Made by a program: the position numbers and the translations under genes. The notes under the pieces are model-generated. The model saw nothing but the letters and a program-made list of their open reading frames with translations, was not told where the DNA came from and ran no database searches. Positions 46,300 to 54,948 of a DNA stretch of 64,000 bases are shown here, one piece after another. Source of the stretch: JABCZH01 sp963803775 (GTDB lineage Bacteria; Acidobacteriota; Terriglobia; Terriglobales; Acidobacteriaceae); contig CAWDNS010000004.1 in NCBI GenBank assembly GCA_963803775.1, positions 1-64,000 on the forward strand, given 5' to 3'. Positions within the stretch are counted from its first letter, which is position 1. The number at the start of each line of letters is the position of its first letter.

Positions 46300-47028
46300 T
46301 TATTTTGCGTCCATCCACTTGTCTGACCCGGTCAGCTTAACTGCCACGCCCGAAATGAAGATGTGCAGTGGCTTGCCGTCCGCCGTCCCGCGGTGCTCGG
46401 TTGAGATAAGGAGAGGACCCGCCTTTTTGTAGCCTGTCCAGGTTGCACTGACGAGGCTTGGTTTTTTGTCCCCGCCGTGGTGGAAGACAAGGTACTCGAC
46501 GCGATTGTCTTTGCCGACGTAAAGGTCCCAGGTGTCGCCGGGCGTGTAACCACCGAGTTCTGCCCCATACTTCACCGACACCAGCGTCGCCGAGCCGGCT
46601 CCCGCCGGCAGTTTCTTCATACCTTCATCGGTCACCGTGGCGCTCGTGTCCCAGTAGGCATGCAACGGGAACAGGAGCCAATAATTATCGTTGGTGAAGC
46701 CGGCATCAGTTTGCTTCTTCGTGTCGTCGTTGATTTCGGAGCGCATGTAGGTGACCTTGACCGGCTTCCCGTCTTTATCTTTCCCCTCGAAAGAAACCTT
46801 GCCGGTTTTGGGCTCCCACTCCCAGGCGCGAGAAGCTTTGAAGAGCCCTGTGATTTCTCCGTTCCAGGTGTAGCGGATCGCATCAATTTGCCCGAAAGAA
46901 TCGAGACCATAGGTCTTGGCGATTTGTTCGAGAATAGGCGGACGCGTCTGCGACCAAGAGTTTGAAGCAAGGGCCAGCACTCCGCAAAGCAGAAGACCCA
47001 TCACGGTTAAACGGCGGGTATTTCTCAT
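46300..47028 (-). CDS. Secreted hypothetical protein
   Basis: The 242-residue protein starts at the ATG at 47028, eight bases after GGAG; the longer frame to 47079 is rejected. It has a signal peptide (RLTVMGLLLCGVLALASNSWSQ) and a predicted beta-rich body with repeated WEWEPKTGKVSFEGKDKDGK, YWLLFPLHAYWDTSA and WDLYVGKDNRVEYLVFHHGG segments. This suggests a lipoprotein-carrier-like beta fold. I do not recognise the family. It is convergent with the radical SAM gene, 11 bases apart. Confidence 0.75.
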   Translation of the reverse strand: MRNTRRLTVMGLLLCGVLALASNSWSQTRPPILEQIAKTYGLDSFGQIDAIRYTWNGEITGLFKASRAWEWEPKTGKVSFEGKDKDGKPVKVTYMRSEINDDTKKQTDAGFTNDNYWLLFPLHAYWDTSATVTDEGMKKLPAGAGSATLVSVKYGAELGGYTPGDTWDLYVGKDNRVEYLVFHHGGDKKPSLVSATWTGYKKAGPLLISTEHRGTADGKPLHIFISGVAVKLTGSDKWMDAK

Positions 47029-47138
47029 AGAGTTCGCTCCTCGGTGAATTTGAACGGATGCTGTGTTGGATGACGGCAAAAAGTGCGGGGATACACGAGT
47101 TGCATGCCGGCTCAGTACTCTTCACCCACGTCAGCCAA

Positions 47139-48440
47139 TCACGCTTGCTTGGTTGGTTGCGAATTATACAGCACACCTCGGGATTTGAACCGGCGAAACC
47201 CGACGATCGCACCGGCCGTGGCCACGGCCCCGTATTCCAGCAACATAATCCAGCCAGGAACCAGCCACGGACGACCAAGCGTACGCAGATGCCAGACGTA
47301 GTATGTCGGAATGATGCTCACTGTCCAGATGATGATTGGTACCGTCGAGGCCGACCGTACGAACGGCAGCAGCCAGAGAAGGTACCAAGGATATACGACC
47401 GGCGCGCACAGAAGCGACGCTGCCATGGGCCCGGCGAATGCGTCCGGAGAAAACTCTGTCGCCTTGCTTCTCATCCAGATTGCGGTAAGAAAGCCCGCGA
47501 GCACTGCCAGCCCAACCGCAAGCTGCGGAGCCGCCATTCGCTCCAGCATTGCAAACACTGGATCATTAAAGCGGAAACTCTGAATGTAAGTTCCGAGCGA
47601 GCCGATCGGAATCCGCCCGTGATTCAAAAACGGTACGTACAGGAGTCCGACCACGACTGCCGCCAGCGCAGCGTCGCGAATACGAACACGCTTCCAGTAG
47701 AGTGGCAGCAATACAATCGGAAGCAATTTCACGGCAACCGCCAGCCCAAATGCCACGGCTGCAACCGTACGCCAGCGCCGTCCTAGCGCGGCGAAAGAGA
47801 CCAACAGCAGCAGCACGCCGACAATATCGATGTGACCGCTGCCCGCCACTTCTATCGCCAGCAGTGGGTTCCAGGCATAGGCCAGAACCCAGTGCGCTCC
47901 TTGCCCGCCACGCCGCAAGATATCGAGCAAAATGAGAACGATCGCCAGATCGCAAACTACAAACGCCACTTTCAGCGCAAAGACAGACTCATGAATCGCG
48001 GTTACGGCGCGGAAGAAAAGCTCAGCGCCCGCTGGATATGGGCTCGTTAAATCCGGATTGTTCAGGGTGCGGGTCTCGGGTGTGTGCAACCTGCCGAGCG
48101 CGGGGTCGCTGGGAACGACAATATAAGGGTTATAGCCGAGCCGCTGCACGCGGCCATCCCAAACGTAGCGATGAATGTCATCATCTGCACCTGGCGCCGT
48201 CAGTAGAAATGGAAGATGCCACAGAGCGGCCAACACCAGCCCGATGACGATGACGTGGTGCGGGAATCTCGGCGTGCAGAAGAACTCACGAACGGCGAGG
48301 AGGTACGCGACGCCGGCAACTGCCAACGGGATAAGGAAGGACGGTGTACCCATGCTGCCGAAGTTGCGAGAGCAGATGGTCAGCGCCACAAGCAAGATGG
48401 CGCCCAACCCGTAGAGCCTGCGGGATGGCGTGAGCTTCAC
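47139..48440 (-). CDS. Polytopic membrane glycosyltransferase (GT87/mannosyltransferase-like)
   Basis: The protein is 433 residues from a GTG at 48440 that overlaps the previous stop (GTGA) and follows GGAG; a longer frame to 48497 is less likely. About 11 helices are visible, with an early loop GADDDIHRYVWDGRVQRLGYNPY carrying the acidic residues typical of GT-C enzymes that use polyprenyl-phosphate sugars. It is the last gene of a minus-strand set of three glycosyltransferases and DoxX. Confidence 0.78.
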   Translation of the reverse strand: MKLTPSRRLYGLGAILLVALTICSRNFGSMGTPSFLIPLAVAGVAYLLAVREFFCTPRFPHHVIVIGLVLAALWHLPFLLTAPGADDDIHRYVWDGRVQRLGYNPYIVVPSDPALGRLHTPETRTLNNPDLTSPYPAGAELFFRAVTAIHESVFALKVAFVVCDLAIVLILLDILRRGGQGAHWVLAYAWNPLLAIEVAGSGHIDIVGVLLLLVSFAALGRRWRTVAAVAFGLAVAVKLLPIVLLPLYWKRVRIRDAALAAVVVGLLYVPFLNHGRIPIGSLGTYIQSFRFNDPVFAMLERMAAPQLAVGLAVLAGFLTAIWMRSKATEFSPDAFAGPMAASLLCAPVVYPWYLLWLLPFVRSASTVPIIIWTVSIIPTYYVWHLRTLGRPWLVPGWIMLLEYGAVATAGAIVGFRRFKSRGVLYNSQPTKQA

Positions 48441-49105
48441 AGTTCTCCCGTGCCCGTGCGCAACTGTGGCACTGTTTGTCCCCACTGTTTCAGCCAAACC
48501 GCCGTTCGTGGCGCCCTCGCCGGATCGAGCCGCAGTTCTGCGGCAAGCCGGGCTAAGTCGCTCTCCACGTCGACGTCGTAGAAGGGATCTGTGAAGCCAA
48601 CGGAGAGCTGCAGTCCGCGAGCGCGCGCCAGCAGGGCCTCAAGCGCGCTCTTAGTGCCCATGCCGTCGCCATCGAAAAGTGATGGATGGGCGGCCTTGGC
48701 TCCCACGAGATAATAGCCGCCATCATGTGTCGGTCCAACAACCACGTCGTGCCCATCGAGCGCCTCGAACGCGCCCTCAAGAACCGAAGCCGGCAGATGC
48801 GGGCTGTCACTGTTGAAGGCAACGACGCGTTGCCCGCCGGACGCTGCGAAGTGCGCAAACACCGAAGTCAGGCCTGCCGCAAGGCCATCCCCTTTCTGCG
48901 CCACGATATCCACAGCTCGCACCAACCGCGTTAGTTCTTCGACATCCGAAGCCGGACACACGATGGCAATCTCCACATCTGTTCAACGATTGCGCCAGCG
49001 CGATCGTGTCGTCCAAAGGCAACGATAGAGCTCAGTGACAGCTTCGACTGGAAAACTCTGAGCTAAACGCGTCTTGACCATGCCCGGCCTGGGTGCTTTT
49101 GCCAT
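48437..49105 (-). pseudogene. TIGR04282-type glycosyltransferase-like protein, two frameshifts
   Basis: From the ATG at 49105 the frame reads MAKAPRPGMVKTRLAQSFP, the nucleotide-binding start of this CofC-like family. It then shifts near 49020 (LDDTIALAQSL) and again near 48980 into VEIAIVCPASDVEELTRL. The rest is intact: FNSDSPHLPASVLEGAF with the metal-binding SDxP, GPTHDGGYYLVG, DVDVESDLARL. The two shifts compensate, giving about 222 residues. TIGR04282 proteins are described as rSAM/selenodomain-associated transferases. It overlaps the GT87 start by 4 bases. Confidence 0.78.
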
Positions 49106-49911
49106 GACGACCAGCGTGCGGCCGCTGCTTGGTGAATGTGCGGTATTTTCCTGGAGGATTCCATCGGAGATCGTTGTGCAGATTCATGCTGGCCTTGGCA
49201 TTCCGGCCCTTCGAAGCCGGAAATAATAGCGCACTATCAGACGAGAGAATGAACCACGCCGCTCCGACTGTGCCCCTCAGCGTACCGCTGATCTTCGATT
49301 TCCCAATCCGCGGATAATAGCTCACCGGCACCTCAACAATGTGGAATCCCCCGAGCGTGCCTTTTAGAATTATTTCAACCGCCCAGCCATACGTGTTCTC
49401 TTGCAGGTCAAGCTCGCGGAGGACATCTGCCCGCCCAGCGCGGAACGGTCCGAGGTCGCTTATCTTTAGACCATACAAAAGCCTGATCAGGACAGCAGCC
49501 AGCCGATTACCAAACACGGCTGATGCCAAGGCAACGCCCCATGAACGCTCTGCTTTCCCAGGCGAGAACCCAGCGTAATGTCGGCACGGCCGTCAATGAT
49601 GGGGGCCAGGAGAAGCGGCAGTTCAGCCGGCCGATCGCTGTAATCGCCGTCAAGGAACACTACAACGTCAGGGGCGTTTGCAGCAGCGAGCCCGGTCAAA
49701 CAGGCGCGACCATATCCGCGGCGAGGTTCGTGGAGGACGCGCGCTCCCATCTTTGCGGCGATCTCGGGAGTTCCGTCGGTTCGAGTTGCTGTCGACAACG
49801 AAAACTTCAGTCGACGAGATCGGACGGGAGATCGGCCAAGACCCGGGCGATGGACTGCGCTTCGTTGTGCGTAGGAATGACGACCGACACACGCACTTGT
49901 TGTCGGCTCAA
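49032..49911 (-). pseudogene. Family 2 glycosyltransferase with several frameshifts
   Basis: The pieces are VSVVIPTHNEAQSIARVLADLP (near the TTG at 49911), EVFVVDSNSN, TDGTPEIAAKMGARVLHEP, VVFLDGDYSDRPAELP (the metal-binding DxD region), and GNRLAAVLIRLLYGLKISDLGPFRA. Frame changes fall near 49810, 49790 and 49525. The family makes polyprenyl-phosphate sugars or similar donors. The natural C-terminus is uncertain, because the last frame runs 74 bases into the following gene. It lies 33 bases after the DoxX-like gene. Confidence 0.78.
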
Positions 49912-49944
49912 GTCACCACCAAGGGGAAGACGGCCGACGCCGCG

Positions 49945-50402
49945 CTAGCAAAGCGTCGACGCCCCACGCTCGACCGGCCGCCCCACCGCGAGCGCAAGCG
50001 ACGCGAGCACGGGAACCAGCAGCTCCCAAATCCACGCAGTACCCCACTCAGACACCCAAAGACTGCCCAGGTAAAGAAACGCTACAAAGGCGGGCGGACG
50101 CGTCAGTAGACCGATGACGAGCAGGATCCCGAGACCGATCTCGGTCATCGCCTGCATAGGAGCCGCGAGCGCGGCATGACTCGCCACCAAACCCATAACT
50201 GCCTTCCACGCGGCCGGCGCGTGACTGTCTTAATGTAATAGTTGATCAGGCCTGCGTAGCCCTCTGGAGTGTAGAGACCCTTCCCCAGATTTTCGAAGAA
50301 GACCCACACCAGCATTGCGCCGATCGTGACGCGAACGATAGCCAGCCCATTTGCCGCGGGCAGGTGGTTGGCCACATTTTGCGTTGAGCTTGCATTCGCC
50401 AT
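49945..50402 (-). pseudogene. DoxX-family membrane protein with one frameshift
   Basis: The first half (MANASSTQNVANHLPAANGL, then VRVTIGAMLVWVFFENLGKG) and the second half (MTEIGLGILLVIGLLTRPPAF and following) are in different frames. Adding one G near 50225 restores KTGHAPAAWKAVMG. The length is 3n+2, in agreement. The corrected product has about 152 residues and four helices, as in DoxX proteins, which act in thiol or quinone redox chemistry. GAGG precedes the ATG. It opens the glycosyltransferase gene set. Confidence 0.75.
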
Positions 50403-50499
50403 CGTCGTGAACCTCGTACCCAATAGATGCCTTGCCAGTTTGCGACGGGAACAAGAAGGAGTGGACATCTTAAACGGTTCCTTCCTGTTCTTGCTAGGG

Positions 50500-50904
50500 G
50501 ATAGTCAAGACTGTCTACTCGCAACGCAAAATGGCGGTTGCTGACGAGATGTTGGCAGTCCTGAAGAGTTGGAAGCAAACGAGTCAATTCGCAGGTGATG
50601 ATGACTGGATTTTTGCTTCACCCGCGAAACTAGGGCGACAACCATGGCCCTATGACCAAGTGTGTGGCGCATGTTCGGGAGAGCTGGCGAAGAGGCTGGA
50701 ATCGGCAGACTCGGCACTCACTCAATGCGCCATACGTACCGAAGTTGGCTCGACGCGGTAGGCACTTCCGTCGCTGTCCAGCAGAAGCTAATGCGCCATG
50801 CTGACATCCGGACAACGATGAATGTTTATGGAGACGTCGTCACGGACGAGATGGCAGTCGCGCACGCTAAGGTTGTCGAGTTGGCTCTAAAGCACGCTAA
50901 CTGA
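50500..50904 (+). pseudogene. Tyrosine recombinase (phage-type integrase) remnant beside selC
   Basis: Only the C-terminal catalytic part remains: IVKTVYSQRKMAVADEMLA, then DDDWIFASPAKLGRQPWPYDQV. After a two-base shift within GTGTGTGG near 50655 comes FGRAGEEAGIGRLGTHSMRH. The HxxR motif is HTYR and the nucleophile is the Tyr in TTMNVYGD. The first catalytic Arg and all the N-terminal DNA-binding domain are missing. It points toward the 3' end of selC, 39 bases away, which is the usual position of an island integrase. Confidence 0.85.
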
Positions 50905-50943
50905 TTGCAAAGTGATTGCAAGGTCCGCTAAGTCATTGGAAAG

Positions 50944-51041
50944 TGGCGGAAGCGAGTGGGAGTCGAACCCACCATCGCCGCCGAAAGACGACGATCACAG
51001 GTTTTGAAGACCAGGACGATCACCGGACCGCATGCGCTTCC
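50944..51041 (-). tRNA. selC: tRNA-Sec (anticodon TCA)
   Basis: This is a 98-base tRNA with CCA encoded at 50944-50946. The anticodon TCA (revcomp of 51005-51007) lies in the loop CTTCAAA, and reads UGA. The acceptor stem is long (GGAAGCG pairs with CGCTTCC, with an eighth position possible). The extra arm is long and paired (GTCGTC...GGCGGC region), and the T arm is GTGGG-TTCGACT-CCCAC. The long acceptor and variable arms, the UCA anticodon and similarity in layout to E. coli selC identify a selenocysteine tRNA. The organism should therefore encode SelA, SelB and SelD elsewhere. Its 3' end serves as the attachment site of the neighbouring island. Confidence 0.93.
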
Positions 51042-51156
51042 AGGTTTCCGCCGCCAAGAGAAAGCGCCACAGATTAGCACGGATTTCCACGGATTGCGCT
51101 TTGACACCTGCCAACCAGAATCCGCGTTCATCCGCTTAAATCTGCGGCGCAAAATC

Positions 51157-51846
51157 CTACTTCGGCTGAGCCACAACCCTTAGATACGGCTTCAGGGTCT
51201 TGAACCCACCGGGATACTTCTTCTGTGCGTCTTCATTCGACACCGAGGTCGGAATAATGACGTCATTACCCGGCTTCCAGTTCACCGGCGTGGCCACCGT
51301 GTGCTTTGCCGTAAGCTGGAGCGCGTCGAGGGCGCGCAATATCTCATCGAAGTTCCGGCCAACCGCCATGGGATAGGTCAGCATCAGTTTGATTTTCTTG
51401 TCCGGCCCGATGATGAACACCGTACGCACAGTCGCATTGTCAGCGGCGGTGCGGCCCTCGGATGTGCTTCCGCTCGAGGCGGGCAGCATGTTGTACTGCT
51501 TGGCGATCTTCAGTTCAGGGTCACCGATCATCGGATAATTCACTTTGTGGCCCTGTGTCTCCTCAATGTCCGCCGACCACTTGCCGTGGCTGGTCACCGG
51601 ATCCACGCTGAGACCGATAATCTTGCAGTTCCGCTTGGCGAATTCAGGCTGCAAGCCCGCCATATAGCCGAGTTCGGTGGTGCAAACCGGGGTAAAGTCC
51701 TTGGGATGGGAAAATAAAATCGCCCAGCCATCGCCGATCCATTCGTGAAAATTGATTTTTCCCTGCGTAGTTTCGGCGGTGAAATCAGGTGCAGTGTCAT
51801 TGATGCGAAGCATCTGAGGTGTTGCGGTTGCGACATCGGTGCTCAT
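51157..51846 (-). CDS. 1-Cys peroxiredoxin (Prx6-like)
   Basis: The 229-residue protein has the peroxidatic Cys in DFTPVCTTELG and the conserved Arg downstream. A long C-terminal domain (WKPGNDVIIPTSV) marks the Prx6/1-Cys class. It reduces hydrogen peroxide and alkyl peroxides in the cytoplasm. AGGAG precedes the ATG. The active residue is Cys, not selenocysteine, so it is not a selenoprotein despite the nearby selC. The 243 bases upstream show no gene. Confidence 0.93.
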   Translation of the reverse strand: MSTDVATATPQMLRINDTAPDFTAETTQGKINFHEWIGDGWAILFSHPKDFTPVCTTELGYMAGLQPEFAKRNCKIIGLSVDPVTSHGKWSADIEETQGHKVNYPMIGDPELKIAKQYNMLPASSGSTSEGRTAADNATVRTVFIIGPDKKIKLMLTYPMAVGRNFDEILRALDALQLTAKHTVATPVNWKPGNDVIIPTSVSNEDAQKKYPGGFKTLKPYLRVVAQPK

Positions 51847-52089
51847 TGGATTCTTCTCCTAAATTCAAATCCCTCCCGCTATCCGGGAAGCTTCGTTTAG
51901 AACTGATCCCAGCTTCGAGGGTGGCTTATCGGATAGAAAAACGAAACCCACCGCTGGTTCGCCGGGCGGGTGTAAGAAAAAACGCTTTCGCGCTACCCGC
52001 ACACCGGCGCCCGGGTACAACAACAAACTGGGCGCGGCATGGAGCCTAAGCGCATACAAGTTAAGAATACGCGGAGGACTCTGGGGCGG

Positions 52090-52350
52090 TCAAACCACTG
52101 GCCGCGCGGGTACTGTTACAGTTTGAATAAGCCTATCGATGCTAATGGTAACTTTCATAAAACCAAGTCCCAAGCAGATAATTGCTATTAGATATTGCAG
52201 GGCGAGCATCAGCCAATACGAGAAAGGTTCTGTGGCTCGATCCGCGCGGAACCTACCGTATGTTTTCTTGGATACAGTGCTGAGCAATGCACCGAAAAAT
52301 ATGGCTAGCCCACAGAATGCGATCAGAATGTCTGGTATTCCCTTACGCAT
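52090..52350 (-). CDS. Small membrane protein of unknown function
   Basis: The 86-residue protein has two membrane helices (LIAFCGLAIFFGALLSTV and WLMLALQYLIAIICLGLGF) joined by a basic loop. GTGAGG lies 7 bases before the ATG. It resembles no family I know. Both flanks are non-coding, and it is isolated in the island-proximal region. Confidence 0.55.
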   Translation of the reverse strand: MRKGIPDILIAFCGLAIFFGALLSTVSKKTYGRFRADRATEPFSYWLMLALQYLIAIICLGLGFMKVTISIDRLIQTVTVPARPVV

Positions 52351-52517
52351 CTGATAGCCTCACAAGCTCCTCTATGCTCCAAACATGATCGCTGATTCCA
52401 AGCTGGTTGCTATCGCGGGGACGTTTGCCCTTGCCGATGGCCACGGAACTATGATGCTACAGCCGGGGCGAATAGCGTGCAGGCTGTGAATTTCAAACTG
52501 TAACAGTACGCCGCGCG

Positions 52518-52820
52518 TTAGATTTTGGCCAGGATCGTCTTCTTGAACTGCCTGATTCCCGCCTCGTCGCGCTTGTAAAAGGTCCATTGTTTGATTCGCT
52601 TTCCACGAATCAATCCGGCCTGGGAAAGAATTTTCAGATGTTCACTCGCGGTCGGCTGGCTGACTTTAAGCTTCTGCGCGATAAACACTCCGCACACGCC
52701 ATCCTTGACCAGGTCTCCATCCACTTGTGGCGGAAAGTGACGAGTGGGGGCCTTGAGCCATTCGAGGATCAGACGGCGGCGGCCGCTGGCCAGCGCCCGT
52801 AAAGTAAAATCAGGAGTCAT
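52518..52820 (-). CDS. ArsR-family transcriptional regulator
   Basis: The 100-residue winged helix-turn-helix protein has the ArsR recognition helix region VSQPTASEHLKILSQAGLIRGKRIKQWTFYKRDE. It lacks the metal-binding CxC of metal-sensing ArsR proteins. Its single Cys is in DGVCGVFIAQKL, so a thiol or redox signal is possible. It is divergent from the RidA-PhzF pair, with a palindromic operator in the 90-base gap, so it probably represses both itself and that pair. Confidence 0.9.
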   Translation of the reverse strand: MTPDFTLRALASGRRRLILEWLKAPTRHFPPQVDGDLVKDGVCGVFIAQKLKVSQPTASEHLKILSQAGLIRGKRIKQWTFYKRDEAGIRQFKKTILAKI

Positions 52821-52827
52821 ATAGACA

Positions 52828-52847
52828 ATTAGCCAACTAACTAATTA
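52828..52847. promoter_or_regulatory. Palindromic operator between the ArsR gene and ridA-phzF
   Basis: AATTAG and CTAATT form perfect 6-bp arms around an 8-base spacer, 8 bases beyond the ArsR start codon. The spacing and position fit an ArsR dimer site that blocks both divergent promoters. Confidence 0.65.
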
Positions 52848-52910
52848 TAATACGCGGATGCCACGGGAAACCACAACCTGCGCTTTTGGTCTCCCGATGA
52901 GGAAATGCAA

Positions 52911-53362
52911 ATGTCCGTTTACAGCAAACTAAAAGCCCTGAACATTTCGCTTCCCCAGGCCACTCCGGCGGCGGAGCCTATGCTCCTTTCCTTCGCACTG
53001 GGAATCTGTTGTTTCTTGCTGGCCACATCGCCAAGAAGGATGGAAAGCCCTGGACCGGTCAACTCGGAGTGAACGTTACCGTCGCTGAGGCCAAGGAAGC
53101 AGCGCGGGCTGTAGCCATTGACCTGATGGCGACGCTGCAATCGGCAGTCGGCGATTTGAACCAGATCAAGCGAATCGTTAAATTGATGGTTCTGGTCAAC
53201 AGTGCGCCCACCTTTACCGAACAGCACCTAGTGGCGAATGGCGCCTCCGAGCTTTTCGGCGAGGTGTTTGGGCCCAACGCGCTCCACGCCCGGAGCGCTT
53301 TTGGCGTGGCCCAGATCCCCCTTGGCGCATGTGTCGAAATCGACTTAATAGCAGAGGTATAG
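52911..53362 (+). pseudogene. RidA/YjgF-family protein with one frameshift
   Basis: MSVYSKLKALNISLPQATP is in one frame and YAPFLRTGNLLFLAGHIAKK onwards in another; the shift lies near 52966-52976. The length is 3n+2, consistent with one missing base; the corrected product has about 150 residues. The downstream part ends HARSAFGVAQIPLGACVEID, which carries the conserved Arg that binds imine substrates. RidA proteins hydrolyse reactive enamines and imines. TGAGGA precedes the ATG. The gap to phzF is 4 bases. Confidence 0.85.
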
Positions 53363-53366
53363 ATCG

Positions 53367-54260
53367 ATGACAAACCAAACAAGGCGTTTTCCCTTCGTTC
53401 AGCTCGATGTTTTCTCCTCACGGCCTTTCGAGGGCAATTCGCTGGCTGTCTTTCCCGACGCGCGCGGCCTCAGCGATCAGGAAATGCAGGCCATCGCCAG
53501 GGAAATGAATCTTTCCGAGACTACCTTCATCCTGCCGCGTGACCAGATGACGGAACGTGAGCGCGGCGTGCGAGTGCGCATCTTCACCGTTCAAGAAGAG
53601 TTGCCCTTCGCCGGCCACCCCACTCTCGGAACGGCCTTTCAATTGCGCGGATCAAGCGGCGTCAGCGAAGTCGCACTCGATCTCACCGTGGGCAAAGTTC
53701 CAGTACGCTTCGAGGAAGCACCGGGACAACCAGTTTTCGGAGAGATGACCCAAAAAGAGCCCGAATTTGGCCCCCGCCACGATCGCGAAGCCGTAACCCG
53801 CGCCGCCGGCTTGAAAGATGGCGACATCGACCCCTCCCTGCCAATTCAAACTGTGTCCACTGGCGTTCCTTTCACCATGGTTCCGCTGCGGGGCTTGGAG
53901 AACATGCGCGAACTGAATGTCGATCTCCGCGGAGCGGCCGAGTACCTGGAGCGCTCTGGCGGGAAGTTCTTCTATTTCGTCACCCGTCAAACCGTGGACA
54001 CCGCCGCCAGATTGCACGCTCGCATGATCTTCTACAACGGCGAAGATCCGGCCACCGGCTCCGCCGCCGGTTGCGCAGCCGCCTGGATGGTTGCCACCGG
54101 CGTGGCCAAGCCCGACGAACAGGTTTTGATCGAACAGGGACTTGAGGTGCAACGGCCCAGCCGGATTTTTGTCCGCGCCTCGCGCCTTGATGACCGAGTG
54201 GTTAATGTGCGGGTCGGTGGAAATGTTGTCGAAACCATTCGCGGGGAACTTTTTTTCTGA
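53367..54260 (+). CDS. PhzF-family epimerase/isomerase
   Basis: The 297-residue protein belongs to the diaminopimelate-epimerase-like PhzF fold: QLDVFSSRPFEGNSLAVF at the start, the catalytic Glu in NLSETTFIL, ELPFAGHPTLGTAF, and GEDPATGSAAGCAAAW. Members catalyse isomerisation steps; this one may act on an amino acid derivative. It forms a pair with RidA, which suits clearance or use of imine-type intermediates. Confidence 0.9.
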   Translation: MTNQTRRFPFVQLDVFSSRPFEGNSLAVFPDARGLSDQEMQAIAREMNLSETTFILPRDQMTERERGVRVRIFTVQEELPFAGHPTLGTAFQLRGSSGVSEVALDLTVGKVPVRFEEAPGQPVFGEMTQKEPEFGPRHDREAVTRAAGLKDGDIDPSLPIQTVSTGVPFTMVPLRGLENMRELNVDLRGAAEYLERSGGKFFYFVTRQTVDTAARLHARMIFYNGEDPATGSAAGCAAAWMVATGVAKPDEQVLIEQGLEVQRPSRIFVRASRLDDRVVNVRVGGNVVETIRGELFF

Positions 54261-54470
54261 TCGCTTTATGCCTCTCACGCTGCAAACATGCGGGATAGGT
54301 CTGCGCAAAAAAGTTTCTTCGGTCCCTCTCGGTAGTTAACATCGGCGACACTTTACACCGCGGTGTTTCAGCATTAGGATTTCCTTCGCTCTGGAAGTCT
54401 CCATCATAAAAACAAAATTTGATTCACCACCCGGCGCGACACTTGCCGGAACGCCACTTTGGAAGCAGGA

Positions 54471-54893
54471 ATGAAGCCTAAAAGAACGATTCTCTGCGTC
54501 GACAGCAACGAACAACAACTCTCCATTCGCAAAGTTATGCTGGAAACCCGCGGCTACCGGGTGGTCGCCTGCACCGCCGGCGCGGACGCGATGGAGATCT
54601 TCAAGAAGGGCGGCATTGATCTGGTGCTCGCCGATCTGACCATGCCCGGGGTGGATGGCAGCCAGTTGATCCAATCGGTCAAAGCCTTCTCGCCCCATAC
54701 TCCGGCCATCCTGCTTTCAAGCAAAGCAAAAACCTACGACCAGGACACTCGCGCTGACGTTTTTCTATCCAAGGGTATGTCAGCTCCGGTAGAAATCCTG
54801 GAACGTATTCGTATGCTTCTGGTGCGTAAGCGCGGCCCCAAACGGCTGCAGGCCCCTGCACCGCATCTGCCGTCGCAGACCAGCGCTGCCTGA
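54471..54893 (+). CDS. Receiver-only response regulator (divergent acidic pocket)
   Basis: The 140-residue protein is a single receiver domain with phospho-acceptor D55 in LVLADLTMPG and the Lys in FLSKGMS. The usual pair of acidic residues at the N-terminus is D11-S12 (CVDSNE), so metal binding may be altered. A C-terminal basic Pro-rich tail (KRGPKRLQAPAPHLPSQ) follows. No kinase gene is adjacent. I chose the ATG at 54471 over a TTG four codons earlier. Confidence 0.8.
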   Translation: MKPKRTILCVDSNEQQLSIRKVMLETRGYRVVACTAGADAMEIFKKGGIDLVLADLTMPGVDGSQLIQSVKAFSPHTPAILLSSKAKTYDQDTRADVFLSKGMSAPVEILERIRMLLVRKRGPKRLQAPAPHLPSQTSAA

Positions 54894-54948
54894 AGGGGTC
54901 GCCGAGCCTCCACCACCCGCGATGCTTCGTGTAAGATCGAAGCTTCGG

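Noticed and set aside
51157..51846. Selenoprotein next to selC
   Set aside because: The peroxiredoxin active residue is Cys (VCTTE) and no in-frame UGA interrupts a recognisable homologue nearby.
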